From positions 62,001-126,000 of the forward strand of contig RSEE01000114.1 in NCBI GenBank assembly GCA_003971905.1: a DNA stretch of 64,000 bases, in the 5' to 3' direction. A program made the position numbers and the translations under genes. This document shows, piece after piece, positions 24,091 through 35,833 of this stretch; position 1 is the stretch's first letter, and every line of letters begins with the position of its first letter. The notes under the pieces were generated by a model, which saw only the letters and a program-made list of their open reading frames with translations, ran no database searches and was not told the origin of the DNA. This stretch comes from Moniliella sp. 'wahieum'. Its lineage: Eukaryota; Basidiomycota; Moniliellomycetes; Moniliellales; Moniliellaceae.

Positions 24091-24671
24091 CTCGCTCTTG
24101 TGCCATGGTCCCCCTTGCACGTGCCCCCCTCTCGTGTACTCGTGGAGTGCATGCCTGGTACCAGGGCGACCGCCCATTTGGGTCCCCCCGCTGGGCCACT
24201 CCGGCGTCGAGCGCCCTCTGCTTCCAGCGAACCTAGGTGCGACGCTCCGCAGCAGTATGCGTGGGCTGGACAATCAATGGCGTTGACAGAGAGTTTGGGT
24301 GTGCTGGGTGGTGGCGATGGGATGGATGGATGGGTGGATGGATGGGCGAGGATGGATGGCGGATGGCCGGCAGTCGGTAGCTATGGTCGGTACCAGTACT
24401 TCGTGGCCAGTGGCTAATTGCTTGTGGGCAGTGGCTAGTGGGGTTGGAACATTGAACGTTCAAGTTGATTTGGAACACATGAGGGACCGCCTGACGTAAG
24501 CCTGCTTGGGGGTTAAATTTTACGGTCGGGAACGGACTTGTGCTGTGTGGCCGGTTCGGCTGAGATGTATTTGATGTGAGAAGAGCCCAACCGCCTATGG
24601 GTCTCCCGAGCACACCGGCCCAGCCAGTCCATCCATCCTTCCTTTGCCCTTTGGCTCCCTTGGCACCCACC
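24091..24671. other. Spacer before MTHFR
   Basis: About 580 bp with an imperfect GGAT tandem run near 24318-24356 and a TTGAACGTTCAA palindrome near 24454. No gene was seen. Confidence 0.5.
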
Positions 24672-26521
24672 ATGGCCGAGCCCAATGCGCAGACCAATGC
24701 ACAGCCCAGCGCGCCGCCCAGCGCACAACCCATTGCGCCCAAGTTGAAGGCGCGCAAAACGCCGCTCTACTCCCTCGAGTTCTTCCCGCCCAAAACCGCC
24801 ACCGGCAAACAACATCTCTTCTCCCGCATCGCCCGTCTCGCCCATCCCGACCAAGCGCACAACGACCCCCACATCCACACCCAGCCTCCCGCTTGGATCG
24901 ACGTCACCTGGGGCGCCGGCGGCTCCACGGACAAGGACAGTCTTGAGATTGCTGCCCGCATCCAGCGTGGCGACCTGACGGTGGAGCAGGACCCATTTTC
25001 CTCCTCCTCGGACGCACCTGCGCACCCGCAACCGGTGGACGTGTTGCTGCACTTGACCTGTACCAACGTGACGCTCGCCGCGCTGCGTGCGACGTTGCAG
25101 GCGGCGCGGCAGGCGGGGATCCGCAACTTGCTCGCCCTTCGGGGTGATCCCCCGCGCGGGCAAGAGTACTGGGTCGCGGCCGACGACCGGTTCCAACATG
25201 CCGTCGACTTGGTCAAATTTGTTCGTGCGGAGCATGGCGATTGGTTCTGCATTGGCGTCGCGGCTTACCCCGAGGGACATCCGGACGACGAAGAGGGTGA
25301 CAAAGTCGGCCGCGACTTGCAGCACCTCAAGGAAAAGCAAGCGGCCGGCGCCGACTTTGTGGTGACGCAGTTGTTTTACGATGCGGAGGTATTTTTGCGC
25401 TGGGAGCGACGTGCGCGCGCCGAGGGCATCACCATTCCCATTGTGCCTGCATTCATGCCGATTGTCAACTACAATGCCTTTCGGCGGATCAGCACGCTGT
25501 GCAAGATCAATGTGCCGAGCGAGGTGCAACGTGCGGTGGAGGAACGAAAGCACGACGATGTGCGGGTGCGCGAGTACGGGACGCAGTTGACCCAAGACCT
25601 GATGCAGCGGATCTGGGACGATGCAGACTGCTACGTTGGCTGTTTCCACATCTGCACCCTCAACCTTGAGCGCAGCACCGAGTGGATTGTAGCCCAGTCG
25701 CCTTGGTGGACCAGCTCTTCTTCGGTGGCCAAGACGGCGGCGCTGGCACCGGGCGAGTGGGACGAGTTCCCCAATGGTAGATGGGGCGACATTCGTTCCC
25801 CGGCCTATGGCGAGATTGACGGTTACGGCGCTAACATCAAACTGCCACCACGGAAGCGCGTGCGACCTGGGGCGCGCCTAGTAGCGATGCTGAGATTAGC
25901 CAGATTTTCGTCCGCTACCTCGAGGGATCCTTGTCCATCATCCCCTGGTGGGACGGGCCGTTGATGGAGGAAACGGAAACGATTCGAGATGCGCTGCTGC
26001 AACTCAACTCGGCCCAGGGTCAAGGCTGGTGGACAGTGGGCTCCCAGCCGGCGGTGGATGGCGTGCCATCGTCAGACCGTATCTACGGCTTTGGTCCGCC
26101 AGGCGGGTACGTGTACCAAAAGGCCTATGTCGAGCTGTTTGTGTCGGACGCCGACAAGCAACGCCTGACACGCGCCATTGCCAGCTCGCCCTTGGCTGAG
26201 CAAGTGTCGTACTTTGCCTGGCGGCCAGGAAGCGGCAGCGAGGTAGAAACGAATGTTGCCGCGGGAGGGGCCAACTGCGTGACCTGGGCCGTATGGCCAG
26301 GAACCGAGGTGGTACAAGCAACCTTGATTGAACCTGCCTCGTTCCGTGCTTGGGCTGAGGAGGCATTTGCCATCTGGACCCAGTGGGCTGCCCTCTTCCC
26401 CCCGCATTCGCCCGCCCATACTTTCCTCACCACCACGTCCCAGCAGCGCTGGCTCTTGACGCTGGTACACCACGACTATAAGCGTCCCGATGCGCTGTGG
26501 CAGTGGCTCGCCCACGTCTAA
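24672..26521 (+). CDS. MET13: Methylenetetrahydrofolate reductase
   Basis: Reduces 5,10-methylene-THF to 5-methyl-THF for methionine synthesis, using FAD and NAD(P)H. The ATG at 24672 sits in a CACCATGG context. The N-terminal TIM-barrel catalytic half shows the family motifs SLEFFPPK, DVTWGAGGS, ALRGDPP, YPEGHP and DFVVTQLFYD. The C-terminal SAM-regulatory half follows, with FVRYLEG, SQPAVDGVPSSDRIYG and GYVYQKAYVE. Length is about 616 codons with no intron, close to yeast Met12/Met13. There is a single one-base break near 25855, between the two halves in an otherwise perfect reading, so it is probably an error. Which yeast paralogue it corresponds to cannot be decided; MET13 is the closest familiar symbol. 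Confidence 0.95.
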
Positions 26522-27094
26522 TGCACACATCCTCCCATCCCAGCAGCTGCTTCGAGCGAGGCGGTACATAGTATAGCATCCGCTCTGTCAGCCCACGACT
26601 TGTACACATTGCTCCTGCGCGCCTGAGCGGGCCTGCGGCCCACCTGCCCATGCGGCCCACAGCCTGATCGCGCCAAACACGTTGAAGCTGCAGGACCGGA
26701 TGGAGGGGGAGTTGGAGTTGGAAATGGAGATGGACCGCGTCGGGCTGTGGGAGTGGCGCGTCGGAAGAGGAGCCCCCAGAGGGCAGCGACAGCGCAGTGG
26801 GCAACGATGGGCGCGGGGCTGGCCTGCGCTGGCAAGTTGAACATTGCAAGCACCCACGTCATCGATCATCGACTAGATTGCGGTTATCATGGATCGATGA
26901 TCACCGACCCACTGCCTCGGCCAGGGAAGAGCGCCTGTGTTGTAGTAGGGTTGGGCCAGCCCAGGCAGCCCCAGCGTAACCAGAACCAGCCCCGGCCGCC
27001 TCAGCGCCTCAGCGCACCCCGACGCCCCCGTCTGAGCACCGACGGCCACCCCCCCCTCTCCCCTTCCCTCTTCCCCTGCCCGCCCCCCCATCCC
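26522..27094. other. Spacer MTHFR / ARPC2
   Basis: About 570 bp with two TCGA-centred TCA/TGA motifs near 26862 and 26895 and a C/T-rich ARPC2 leader. Confidence 0.5.
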
Positions 27095-28284
27095 ATGATC
27101 CTCCTCCCGCCCGAGAACACCATCATCCAGCATGTGCTGACGCAGCGCTTCGCCTCTCCCGGCGCGGTGGACCAGACGTTCAGCGACTTTGATGGCGTTG
27201 CGTACCACGTCGAGGCGCCCAAGGCCGGTCCGCTGACCCTGTCGATGGACATGCGGTGCTGGCCCCAGCTGGTGGCCCAAGGCGCTGAGCAAGTGCTGGC
27301 GCGCGAGTACGGTGCTTACCTCCTGCCTGCGTCCGAGGTCGAGTCGGGGTACTCTTTGTCGCTCCGGTTCGACTACGGTGCGTTGCCAGAGGGCGAGGCG
27401 CGCACGGCGCTCATCCAGTCCGTCGCCTTGCTCAAGCGCAACGCTATGGCCGCCCCGTTCGAAGCTGCGTTCGCGGTGCACAAGGCACTCGCAGAACAGA
27501 CCAACGTCGTTGAAGGCGCTCACTCGGCAAGCCAGACTGGCGCAGCAGAAACGCTCGTCATCCCCTACCGCGAAGACGAGGCAATTTACATCCTCCCCTC
27601 GGCCGACCGCGTGACCGTCGTGTTTAGTACCGAGTTCAAGGACGAGACCGACACAGTATTCGGTCGCCTGTTCCTCCAGGTTCGTCTTCCTCCCCCCCTC
27701 TTGTGCTGCAGAGTAGAGAAGCCCGAGCCCGCTGCCTGCTGCCTGCTGCGGACCGCTGACCCATCCTACCCCATCCTTCCGCTGGATTAGGAATTTGTCG
27801 ATGCCCGACGTCGGCCCCAGATCCAATCGGCGCCGCAGGTGCTGTATTCCAACAAGGAGCCTCCGTTGGAGATTCGCCACTTGCCCAACCTGGCCCAAGG
27901 AGAGAACCTTGGCTACGTCACCTTTGTTCTCTTCCCGCGCCATTTCCAAACGCCCGAAGTGGCATTTGCCACAGTCAGCACTATCCAGCTCTTCCGCGAT
28001 TACCTCCACTACCACAGTACGTCTTCCTACCCTCTTCCCTCCGGCGTGACACTCTCGTTTGCGCGATGGGACCCCCCCCTTGCGCTTCCCAAAAGGAGCA
28101 CTCAGACAGGACGAAAGCTAAGTGTGCCCCCCCTCTCCACCTAGTCAAATGTTCCAAGGCGTACATGCAGTCGCGCATGCGGCACCGCGTGGCGGAGTTT
28201 ACCAAGGTACTCAACCGGGCCAAGCCCGAACAGGCCGACAAGGAACGCAAAACCGCTTCGGGGCGGACGTTCAAGGCGCGCTAA
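27095..28284 (+). CDS. ARC35: Arp2/3 complex subunit 2 (ARPC2, p34-Arc)
   Basis: Scaffold subunit of the Arp2/3 complex that nucleates branched actin at endocytic patches. The start [12 protein letters not shown] at 27095 follows a C-rich leader. The two ARPC2 subdomains are recognisable, and the C-terminal helix reads [17 protein letters not shown] and KVLNRAKPE, nearly the metazoan sequence. Introns at 27680-27790 (GTTCGT donor, TTAG acceptor) and 28017-28144 (GTACGT donor) join in frame; the second splits the Ile codon of HYHIKCSK. Spliced length is about 316 residues, as in other ARPC2 proteins. The frame appears intact. Confidence 0.95.
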
Positions 28285-29423
28285 GTCGTCTGCGCTGCCC
28301 TGGCCTCCTGGCCACTTGGCCACGCGTGCCCATGCCCATGCCCAGGGCTCAGTGCGCGGGCAAGGGCAAGGACAAGGGCAAGGGCAAGGGAAAAAGAACA
28401 ATACGATGCATATGGCTGCTATGGGCGAGCAGTAGGGAATGAGGGGGGTTGGGCGTTCGATGCACCAGGGAAGGATAAATGGCAGTGCAGGATGGGATGA
28501 ATCTGAGGCAGGGTGCCAAGGGGAGGTAGGCAAGAAGGAAAGCAGAGACGAGGGCCACAACGCAAGCCAACCTGGCAAACAAAGGGAAAGGGATGGAGAA
28601 CTGAGCGTTTGTTTGGTCTCGGTGCTTGTCGCTGAGATCGACACTTGGTTGGTACGCTGTCCAAAAGCAAAAAATCGTTCGAGGGGGTGAAGCTCAGTGT
28701 GCGCTGCATGGATAGAGTACACTGTTTTCCTCGCCCCATCCAGGTTGACGCGGCTGGCCAAGCGCCATACTTTCCTGATGCTCTCAACGTTCAACACACT
28801 AGGGACAGAAGCGGAACGAAGATATAGTTGGATTGAGGTGTAGGGTACATGGACCTCCTTAGGCATTGAGAGGGAAAGCGAGCGGACGCCACTGATTCGT
28901 TCCTGCGTCTTGTGCCAGCGTATAGCAGAGCCTACACTACTTCCGGTACTAACCCGGAGATCTGAGAGCAACCTCGCACGTGTGCTGCAGCGGGGGGGGA
29001 AGCCAAGACGAGTGGGTACATGCATTCGTATCTATGGTGATGTGGGCGTGTGGCCAACACATGGTATCCGGTACGCCCCGCTTCTCGATGGGAGTAGCTT
29101 AGGAGGTCTGTATAGGGTCGTGTGGATGTATCGTCAGAAGGACCAAGTGTGGCATCTGAAGCTACTAGTACTCGTTACCAACCCTACTTCGCTCACAGGG
29201 ACTGAAAGCCGATTGAGCATGGCAAGACACTGGCCCAGTGGCGCTGATGGCGTGGTGAGTAGTGACTCCACTACTCGGTGGGTTGCGGCAAAGCTTCAAT
29301 ATGCGTCCCAGTCGGCGAAGCCTAAGCGCCAACCCACGCCCAGTGCCCCACCGCCTGTGTCGGCGATTGTGCATCGTTCGTCCTAACGCATTAATCCCCA
29401 ACCACCCCTGGCTTTCGCCACCC
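28285..29423. other. Spacer ARPC2 / RING gene
   Basis: About 1.1 kb. A GGGCAA-type hexamer run lies at about 28357-28392, right after the ARPC2 stop. No supported gene. Confidence 0.5.
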
Positions 29424-30797
29424 ATGCCCTCGCCCAACGCCAACCCCAACGCCATCGACCCCACCCCGCCCTCGCCCCAAGGCAGCAGATCGACGCCCAC
29501 CTTCACCACCACCACCGCCTCCTCCTCCTCCACGTCCCCACACCCCCGAGTCATGCCCCGCTCTCGCCGTCAAAGCAGCACGGCCGTGCCGCCGTCTGAC
29601 CCCAGCCCCCCGAGCAGCCGCCAGGACCCGCTACGGCCCCCACGGAGACGGACGAGCACGAGGGGCCGGTGCAAGGGCCACGTGAATGGCCGCCCAACCC
29701 TGCGCCAGGCGCGTCGCTTGCCCCGCCCAGATCGGATGAGATTGTGATTACCAACGTGCGCCAGGCACCTGTTTGTACGTCTCCTCTCTCGCTTTCCCCC
29801 TCTACTCCTCGTGCCCAGAGGCGGGACATGGCAAGTGGCAAGGGACGCTTGCTGTGGGACCAACGAGTCGAGTTTCCTACGCAGAGTAGAGTAGATAGGA
29901 TGGGATGGGATGTGGGATATGGGATGGAATGGGATTGACTAACACTGCCCTGCGCGCACAGCCAGTCGAGTGGAACATCGGAACGCTGCGCTTGCTGAGC
30001 ATCTCAACGAATTGCAGCGCTTGATCCCAGCGGCTCATCCCTTGCCCTTGCATTTGGCTGCGACCGCGAGGGAGTTACTAAGCCCAATGCCGCGGGTGGA
30101 GCACGAGCAAACCCACTTTTACCATGCGGTGATGAGCTTGGTGCGAACAGGCCAGTTACCGCTGGGCGATCCGGCGGTGCGCAGGATGCTCAGGGACGTA
30201 CGACGGGACTCGATGGGCGCACGACTGCGCGAGGTGGACCGACGGATCCAAGCCTTGCCTCGAGGCAAGTATGTCCGCAAAACTTACAAACCCCATTACA
30301 CCCATGGCAGTGCCGTCGCGCGCCTTTCACAGCCTCCTTGCCCCCACCGCCTGTGGAGGTAGATTTGGTCGACCCGCCACCTCCGAGGGCGGAGACCGAC
30401 TTGCACTGTCCCGCCCAGCTAGCCCGGGAACCGGAACGCGAACGGGAACGGGAACGCGAACGCGAACGAGAGAGGGAGAGGGGAGGGCGTCCCATCCAAT
30501 GAGAGCGAATGTGCCCGTGTGTGCTGGTGCAACTGTGCGCTACGCACAGGGGGGGAGGAAGAGAGTTTTTTCCTCTACTTTTTGCCGTGTGGACATGTGA
30601 TTGATGGGGCGTGTCGCGAGCGCTTGGGTGGCGTGCATGCCAATGCTGCCCTTGCCAACGAAGAGGGTGGGCGAGCGGCGTGGGGTACGCGTAACGGCGG
30701 ATTCGATGTGTTGGTATCGTGTCCGGTCACAGAGTGCGACGAAAAGTGGACGTCTGTGCCGGGCAAACCCAGCTCGGCGACGAGGTTGTATGTCTGA
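29424..30797 (+). CDS. RING-like zinc-finger protein
   Basis: Probably a ubiquitin or SUMO ligase, but the family is not recognised. The start at 29424 gives a Ser/Thr/Pro-rich N-terminus. An intron at 29775-29961 (GTACGT donor) leads into a helical region (HRNAALAEHLNELQRL). A Pro-rich linker and an Arg-Glu dipeptide run (about 30430-30475) follow. The C-terminal finger has clustered Cys (CWCNC), then FLYFLPCGHVIDGACRERL and, about 40 residues later, SCPVTEC, which fits a variant C3HC4 RING. The frame shifts near 29660, 30340 and 30480. A stop at 30795-30797 follows closely after the finger. Cys spacing in the first pair is unusual and could reflect a sequencing error. Confidence 0.6.
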
Positions 30798-31268
30798 AGG
30801 TGTGGGTTTGATTGCGTGGCCTGGACTGGTCTTACGCATACCCTCCTCTTGGCTTGGTCCATCGGGTGCGGGCTCCTTAGGCGTTGTGGCCCCTTTGGGT
30901 GTGTGCGAGAGAGGGAACATTTTGCATACTGCTACATCAGCATCCCGATTGTACCAAACAATAGAGAAGGCAGCATTGCAATAGGCAAAAGGGAGCCCAG
31001 GTCCTCTGATTTCGGAGGCACAACGTAAGGCTCAATCCTCTGTATAATGTCCACCACTGCTGGCGATGATCAGTGATCACACCGTACATCAATGTGGCTG
31101 CCACGCCTGATTGGATGAACCCTTTTGAGGGTCTAGATCGTGCTTCATGAAACACCATGCACCATGCATCATGGAGCTGCAGGCGCGACCCGAAGGGTCT
31201 GTGCGGAGAGGCAATCGACATTTTTGGACCCCCAAAACGTTAGAGGTTCAAATCATATGAGTAGTGCT
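30798..31268. other. Spacer before copia LTR
   Basis: About 470 bp; nothing recognised. No clear target-site duplicate of the LTR was found at its right end. Confidence 0.5.
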
Positions 31269-31440
31269 GTTCCAACGGTAAATTCCTGTTTTTCCTTGTT
31301 CCGCAGCTTATAATAGCCCCTGGTGGCGACTCACTGTTTGATGTTCCTCTGTAGGCGTTGCTGGTTGGCTTAGACCACCACCGCTACCACTAGTGCGATT
31401 TCATCACCCTCGAGGACCATCTGGACTCCAGATCTCATCA
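31269..31440 (+). repeat. 5' LTR of copia element (copy A)
   Basis: Starts TGTTCC and ends ATCA, about 172 bp. It is near-identical, in inverted orientation, to 42129-42303. An internal TTATAATA near 31310 may be the promoter TATA element. LTR borders are inferred from the TG...CA ends and from where the two copies stop matching. Confidence 0.75.
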
Positions 31441-31548
31441 GAGTTACAACTCTTCGCTCATCCAGTGAGCAACGGTGACCCACAATTCCCTTTTCCATCC
31501 CTCACCCTCTCCGTATCCATCCCTTTCCATCGGCGTCTTTTATCAACA

Positions 31549-33016
31549 ATGAGCGCCATTTCACTTCCTACCCCTCAGCTGTCGAACCCGGACTGGGCCG
31601 ACCAGCACCTTCTGTCTCCTTTTCCTAAAGAAGGCATTACCTTCACGCGTGCATCGCAGTTGGCCAACGAACAACTGAGCCAATACCAAGCCCTTTACCA
31701 TATTCTTGAGGATCGCAGACCTTTGGTGGCCAAAAACAATGCGTCTGATTTTCAAACCCGTCTCACATTTATCTCAGGCAAACTATCAGCTCTTGAGCAA
31801 AAGGTCGTGAAAATGGTCGGCGATCCTACTAAGCGACTTCCCAGCGATCCGTCTGTCCAGCCGACTGTCGTGCGTCACTATGACGAGTTGCGTAGTGTGT
31901 TCCACCGCACTTTGATACATTTTTGCGAACCGTTTTGGTTCTCCGCTTCTTCTTCCCAACAATCTTCCGCAACATCGGAACCGGAGGATCCCGTTGCGAC
32001 CCCACGGCCGGTCGCGTCACCTTTGTCTCACGACGAGTTTGTTCATACTCCTGTGGCAACAACGACACATCGCCTCCTCCGATTGACGATGCAATCTTGT
32101 CAAGTTTAAATAATCTTTTCCGTTCAGGCGCATCCCCCGAAGTTCTCGTGAATACAGCCGAGAAACGTTGGGGTACTGACGTGGGCATTGCCGCTGCTAT
32201 GAAGGTTATCGATGATTGCTCGTCCAGAGCACCCACCGGCAATGTTTCGTCCGTGACGCCGCCCCTGCCTTCTAACCCGGAGCCCTTCCCAGCCTTGACC
32301 AAAATTACCGAAGCGTCAACGTTGTGGACAAGTACAAGGTGGGACAAGATTTCTGGCCTTGGGCGGACTTGGTTCTGGGCAGACTTGACGATGCGGTCGC
32401 CGGTGCTCGCGCTTTGATTCAAACTGGAGAAGCTGATCCCCATTACAATCGCTTACTGGATCACAAACTACACGCTCCTCTCTTGGCTCACTTGCACCGC
32501 AATGTTAGCGCGTCTATTCCATATTCTGTTACTAACGGCCTGGCTTCCGTACTTTTCCGTATCCTGTTACAACGTTTCGGTCAATCGTCACCGGCCGAAC
32601 ATTGTGATATTATCCGGCAGCTTCTTGACCTTCGTCTCGGGTCTTCGACAGGATCCACATACGTGGAGCGGCACCGCAGTCTGGTTTACAAACTGGAAGT
32701 GCGTTTGGGTCATCCCTTTCATGATAATGTCCTACGTTCTTTTTTACTCAACGGTCTCCAGGATCCAACGTTTGTGGCATTCACCCCTCACACGAACTAC
32801 GAACAGGTACTGATGTTGGTTTCAAGCCGTCCGGCAGCACGTTCGTCATCGTCTCTTCCGAACAAGCCTTCTGTAACGCAGGGCTCAGGTGGTCGAAAGC
32901 CTTCTCATACCAGTACATCTCAGGGTGGCCGGTCGTCTCGCAAGGGGGGCTCTTCCCAATGGAGTGGGGCACCTGGGTCAGGGTCTGGTCAACGTAGAGG
33001 TGGGACTGTGTCTTAA
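31549..33016 (+). pseudogene. copia Gag-like polyprotein segment
   Basis: ATG at 31549 opens a frame of about 187 codons, then one base shift (near 32100) and a second shift (near 32325) bring the reading into a segment ending at 33016. The second segment contains helical sequence (RHRSLVYKLEVRLGHPF, FLLNGLQDPTFVAF) like copia capsid UBN2-type domains, then a Ser/Gly/Arg-rich tail. No CCHC zinc knuckle is visible. Gag packages the element RNA in cytoplasmic particles. Confidence 0.65.
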
Positions 33017-33199
33017 TACGGATCTCAAGGCACCGCCAATTGGACTGCTGCTAACACTGTGGCTCCTGTTCCGGGTTCTTCTGTGGCAGCGTACCCAAAC
33101 GCATCATTTGCCGGAGGACCCCTGCATTTCCCTCCTATTCCTACCAAGGATTCCAGTGCGTCCAGCCTCTCTCCTTCTCAACAGTCTGAATAGGACGGC

Positions 33200-33405
33200 G
33201 CGGGGAGTACTTCGCCAGCCACCCTCCCTGCGCAACATGATTCGGGCGCGCGCCCGTTTGTCTTCAAGGATAGGAACACATTTACTTCACTACATCGTAG
33301 TCATGCTTCTATAGTCCTTGCAGATGGACGGGTCGTGCAAGACGCTGGCATTGGCACTGTTTCTGTCTATATCCATACCGTAACCCCTGTTCGTTCAACT
33401 CCCTA
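33200..33405 (+). pseudogene. copia aspartic protease remnant
   Basis: A short frame carries the active-site triplet as DSGA (codons at 33239-33250), followed by FKDRNTFTSL, the SIVLADGRV stretch and GIGTVSV, which is the usual copia protease pattern. The segment ends near 33405, and integrase sequence that should follow is absent. Confidence 0.6.
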
Positions 33406-33455
33406 ATTCCTTCTATCCTCCTGTCTCACTTTCCACTCTTGATTTTTACCCACTT

Positions 33456-34300
33456 TTGTCGACATCTTTTCTCGGTCCCATGCCCAATACTTCCATGATT
33501 ACATGCATGATTCCCGACTCGGACCGCACTCAGCCTCCTCTTGCCCTTGCTCTCGACCACGCGCGAGACGAGGACGCACTCCTTCTTACCACCGATGGTG
33601 TTCCATTGGCGCCCAAGTCCGTGCGGGCTCTCGTCGGCCACCCTGCATTTGATGATGTCCTTGCTGCCTTGCGCGTTGAACTGACGCGTTTCGATTCTCG
33701 CAAGGTGAAGGAGGTGGTGCCCATTCCTCCGGGGGCACGTGTGTTACCCTGTATTTGGGTCCTCAGTACCAAGACGGATGCTGAGGGCCGCTTTGTCAAG
33801 TATCGTGCGCGTTATGTAGTGGGAGGACATCGCCAGCTTCCCGGATCATGGACCAAATCATTTGCTCCCGCGGTTCGCACCTCCGCCGTCAATACTTTGA
33901 TCACCGTCTCAGAGGCGGAAGGGCTCCAGCAGCTCTTTACGGCCGACGTTGAAGCGGCGTACCTGTATGCGGACGTGACCGAAGAAGTCTATGTTCGGCC
34001 GCCTCCCTTTTTCCCAGAAGGGAAAGGCAAGTGTCGTCAGCGGAAACTGAAGAAGAGTCTTTTTATGGTCTCCATCAAAGTGGAGCCAATTTTGGTGACT
34101 GGCTGCGTACTTTCCTTTGTGACCGTCTTAGCTTTAACACTGACGATTTTCTTGTTGCTTGCCGTTCGGGGGACTTACTCCCCCCCCTCCCCCTCTGTGT
34201 TCATCACGGTCCCTTCATGTCGGCGGCTCTTCATTTCCAAGTGTTTGGCTCCGTTCTTTCCCTTCTCTCGTACCGAGGATCAGGAAGGACTCCGACTGCC
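33456..34300 (+). pseudogene. copia reverse transcriptase, truncated
   Basis: RVT_2 motifs appear in order: PCIWVLSTKTDAEGRFVKYRAR-like start, SFAPAVRTSAVNTLI, FTADVEAAYLYADVTEEVYV, then after a frame shift near 34060 KKSLYGLHQSGANFGDW. Where YVDD is expected the reading is CVHHGPFM, so the catalytic Asp pair seems lost (or is hidden by errors). Alignment ends near 34300. Confidence 0.8.
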
Positions 34301-34439
34301 AACTGAAACTGACAACGTGTACCTCAAACCTACGAACGGAGCCCGTCCTGCGTTCACGCTGGGGGGCACCTGTGCTAGGAGCCCGAGAGAGTCGCAGGCG
34401 ATCTCTGCGCCCAACAGCGCACAACGCTCTGTGTGAGTG

Positions 34440-35833
34440 CTCCGTCTGAGTGCTCTGTCTGAGGAGGAAAGATGGGATACGGATAACGATGGATGAAAGG
34501 AGGTACACTACTCTCAGGCTGTACTACCCCGGCAGCAGTGACCGTATAGCCATAGCCGCAGTCATAGCAGTAGCAGTGCGAAGGAAGAAAAAACGAGGAA
34601 AAAAAGACGAGGAAATGGAGGAACCAAACATAAACAGGCATTCTCGGGACGTGAACACATTAAAGGAACGGAGGAAGAGGAAGGAGAAGAGGAAGAGAAG
34701 AGGAAGAGGAAGAGGAAGAGGAAGAGGAAGAGGAAGAGGAAGAGGAAGAGGAAGAGGAAGAGGAAGAGGAAGAGGAGGAAGAGGAGAGGAAGAGGAAGAG
34801 GAAGAGGAAGAGGAGAGGAAGAGGAAGAGGAAGAGGAAGAGAAGAGGAAGAGGAAGGAAGGGAAGAGGAAGAGGAAGAGGAAGAGGAAGAGGAAGAGGAA
34901 CACAGAACTAGACCACTTTCGCCTGCGTGGTCCGGGGGAGGAGAGGGGAAGGTAGCGTGGAAGATAGCGTGGAAGATAGGATGGAAGATAGGATATAGAA
35001 GGTAGAGTGGCCAGCGCGAACAGCGAGGCGCGAGGTGCGGCCCGAGGGAGGGGGGAACCATTGCAGGGAGGAACTAACCGTTCGATGGAGTTGGCCAAGC
35101 AAACCAGACCCAACCCCACGCGCACACCGCAACGAAGACTGAGTACTGGCAGTATAGGACGGAGTGGTGGGCCACCCGCCATCCCCGCCATGCACAATAC
35201 AATGCACAACACAATGCAATGCAACGCAACGCAACCCACCAGACACATTACGGCGTCGCAGCCTGCGTGGTCTGAGGTTCGACGTTCGAAGTGAGCTGAG
35301 TCTGAGGTCTGATGTCTGACGGACAGAAAGTACAGGGGAGCAGCATTAACATGCATACGCGGCGAAAGGACAGACAAAGGAAGGAGGGAGGGAGGCGGCG
35401 GAGGAGGGGGACAGAAGGGGCAAAGGGGGACTACGCTGCACGCAGGCGAGAAGGGGATCGTGTGGAGCTAGCTGTACGAAAAGGATTAGAGACAAGTACG
35501 ACAGGCACAAGGAAGGGAAAGGGAAAGGACAGGAAAGGGGGAGAAAGGAGAAGAGGGAGAAAGGTGGGAAAGGGAGGAGAAAGGAGAAGAGGCGAACAAG
35601 CAAAGAAAAAAAGGGAAAGGGGGTAAGGAGAAACGAGAAAGGGGGATATATAGTTGCCATCACAACAGCAACGCGAACCAAGGTCCGAGGCGCACCACCG
35701 CCCCAGGCCCTAAAACCAAAGGTCCAGGTCCAACCCACCAGGCAAAACTGCCCAGGGTAAGTGCAGTAGTGCAATAGTGCAGTCGTGCAAAAGTGCAAAG
35801 TGCCTGGCTTAGACCAATGCCTCACCAGGCGGT
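34440..35833. other. Purine-rich spacer
   Basis: No supported gene. Contains the long AGGAAG tract and further purine-rich sequence at about 35370-35640. Open frames across it are artefacts of the repeat. Confidence 0.6.
34667..34905 (+). repeat. Long (AGGAAG)n purine microsatellite
   Basis: About 240 bp of nearly pure AGGAAG hexamers with a few GAGAGG interruptions. The strand is entirely purine for most of its length, so it could form triplex or other non-B DNA. Length in the real genome may differ, since such tracts assemble poorly. Confidence 0.95.

Larger units (their letters stand above)
31269..34300 (+). mobile_element. Ty1/copia retrotransposon, 5' part, lacking integrase (copy A)
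   Basis: Order is LTR, gag-like reading, aspartic protease, then RVT_2-type reverse transcriptase, which is copia order with a gap. Protease is followed within about 100 bp by RT, so the integrase (usually over 1 kb) is missing. Several frame breaks are present. RT fades near 34300 without RNase H or 3' LTR; a matching 3' part lies at 42129-43400 in the opposite direction. The copy is not autonomous. Confidence 0.85.

Noticed and set aside
24513..25649. 378-codon minus-strand frame opposite MTHFR
   Set aside because: Antisense shadow; the plus strand has the full set of MTHFR motifs.
26873..28015. 380-codon minus-strand frame opposite ARPC2
   Set aside because: Antisense shadow; ARPC2 on the plus strand is unambiguous with correct introns.
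30760..31440. Target-site duplication and tRNA primer site for the copia LTR
   Set aside because: Five-base flanks of the two outer LTR ends do not match, and no clear initiator-tRNA complement follows the LTR.
34450..34911. Arg/Gly/Glu-rich and Ser/Leu-rich frames over the AGGAAG tract
   Set aside because: They are translations of the hexamer repeat and its complement; no non-repeat coding sequence supports them.
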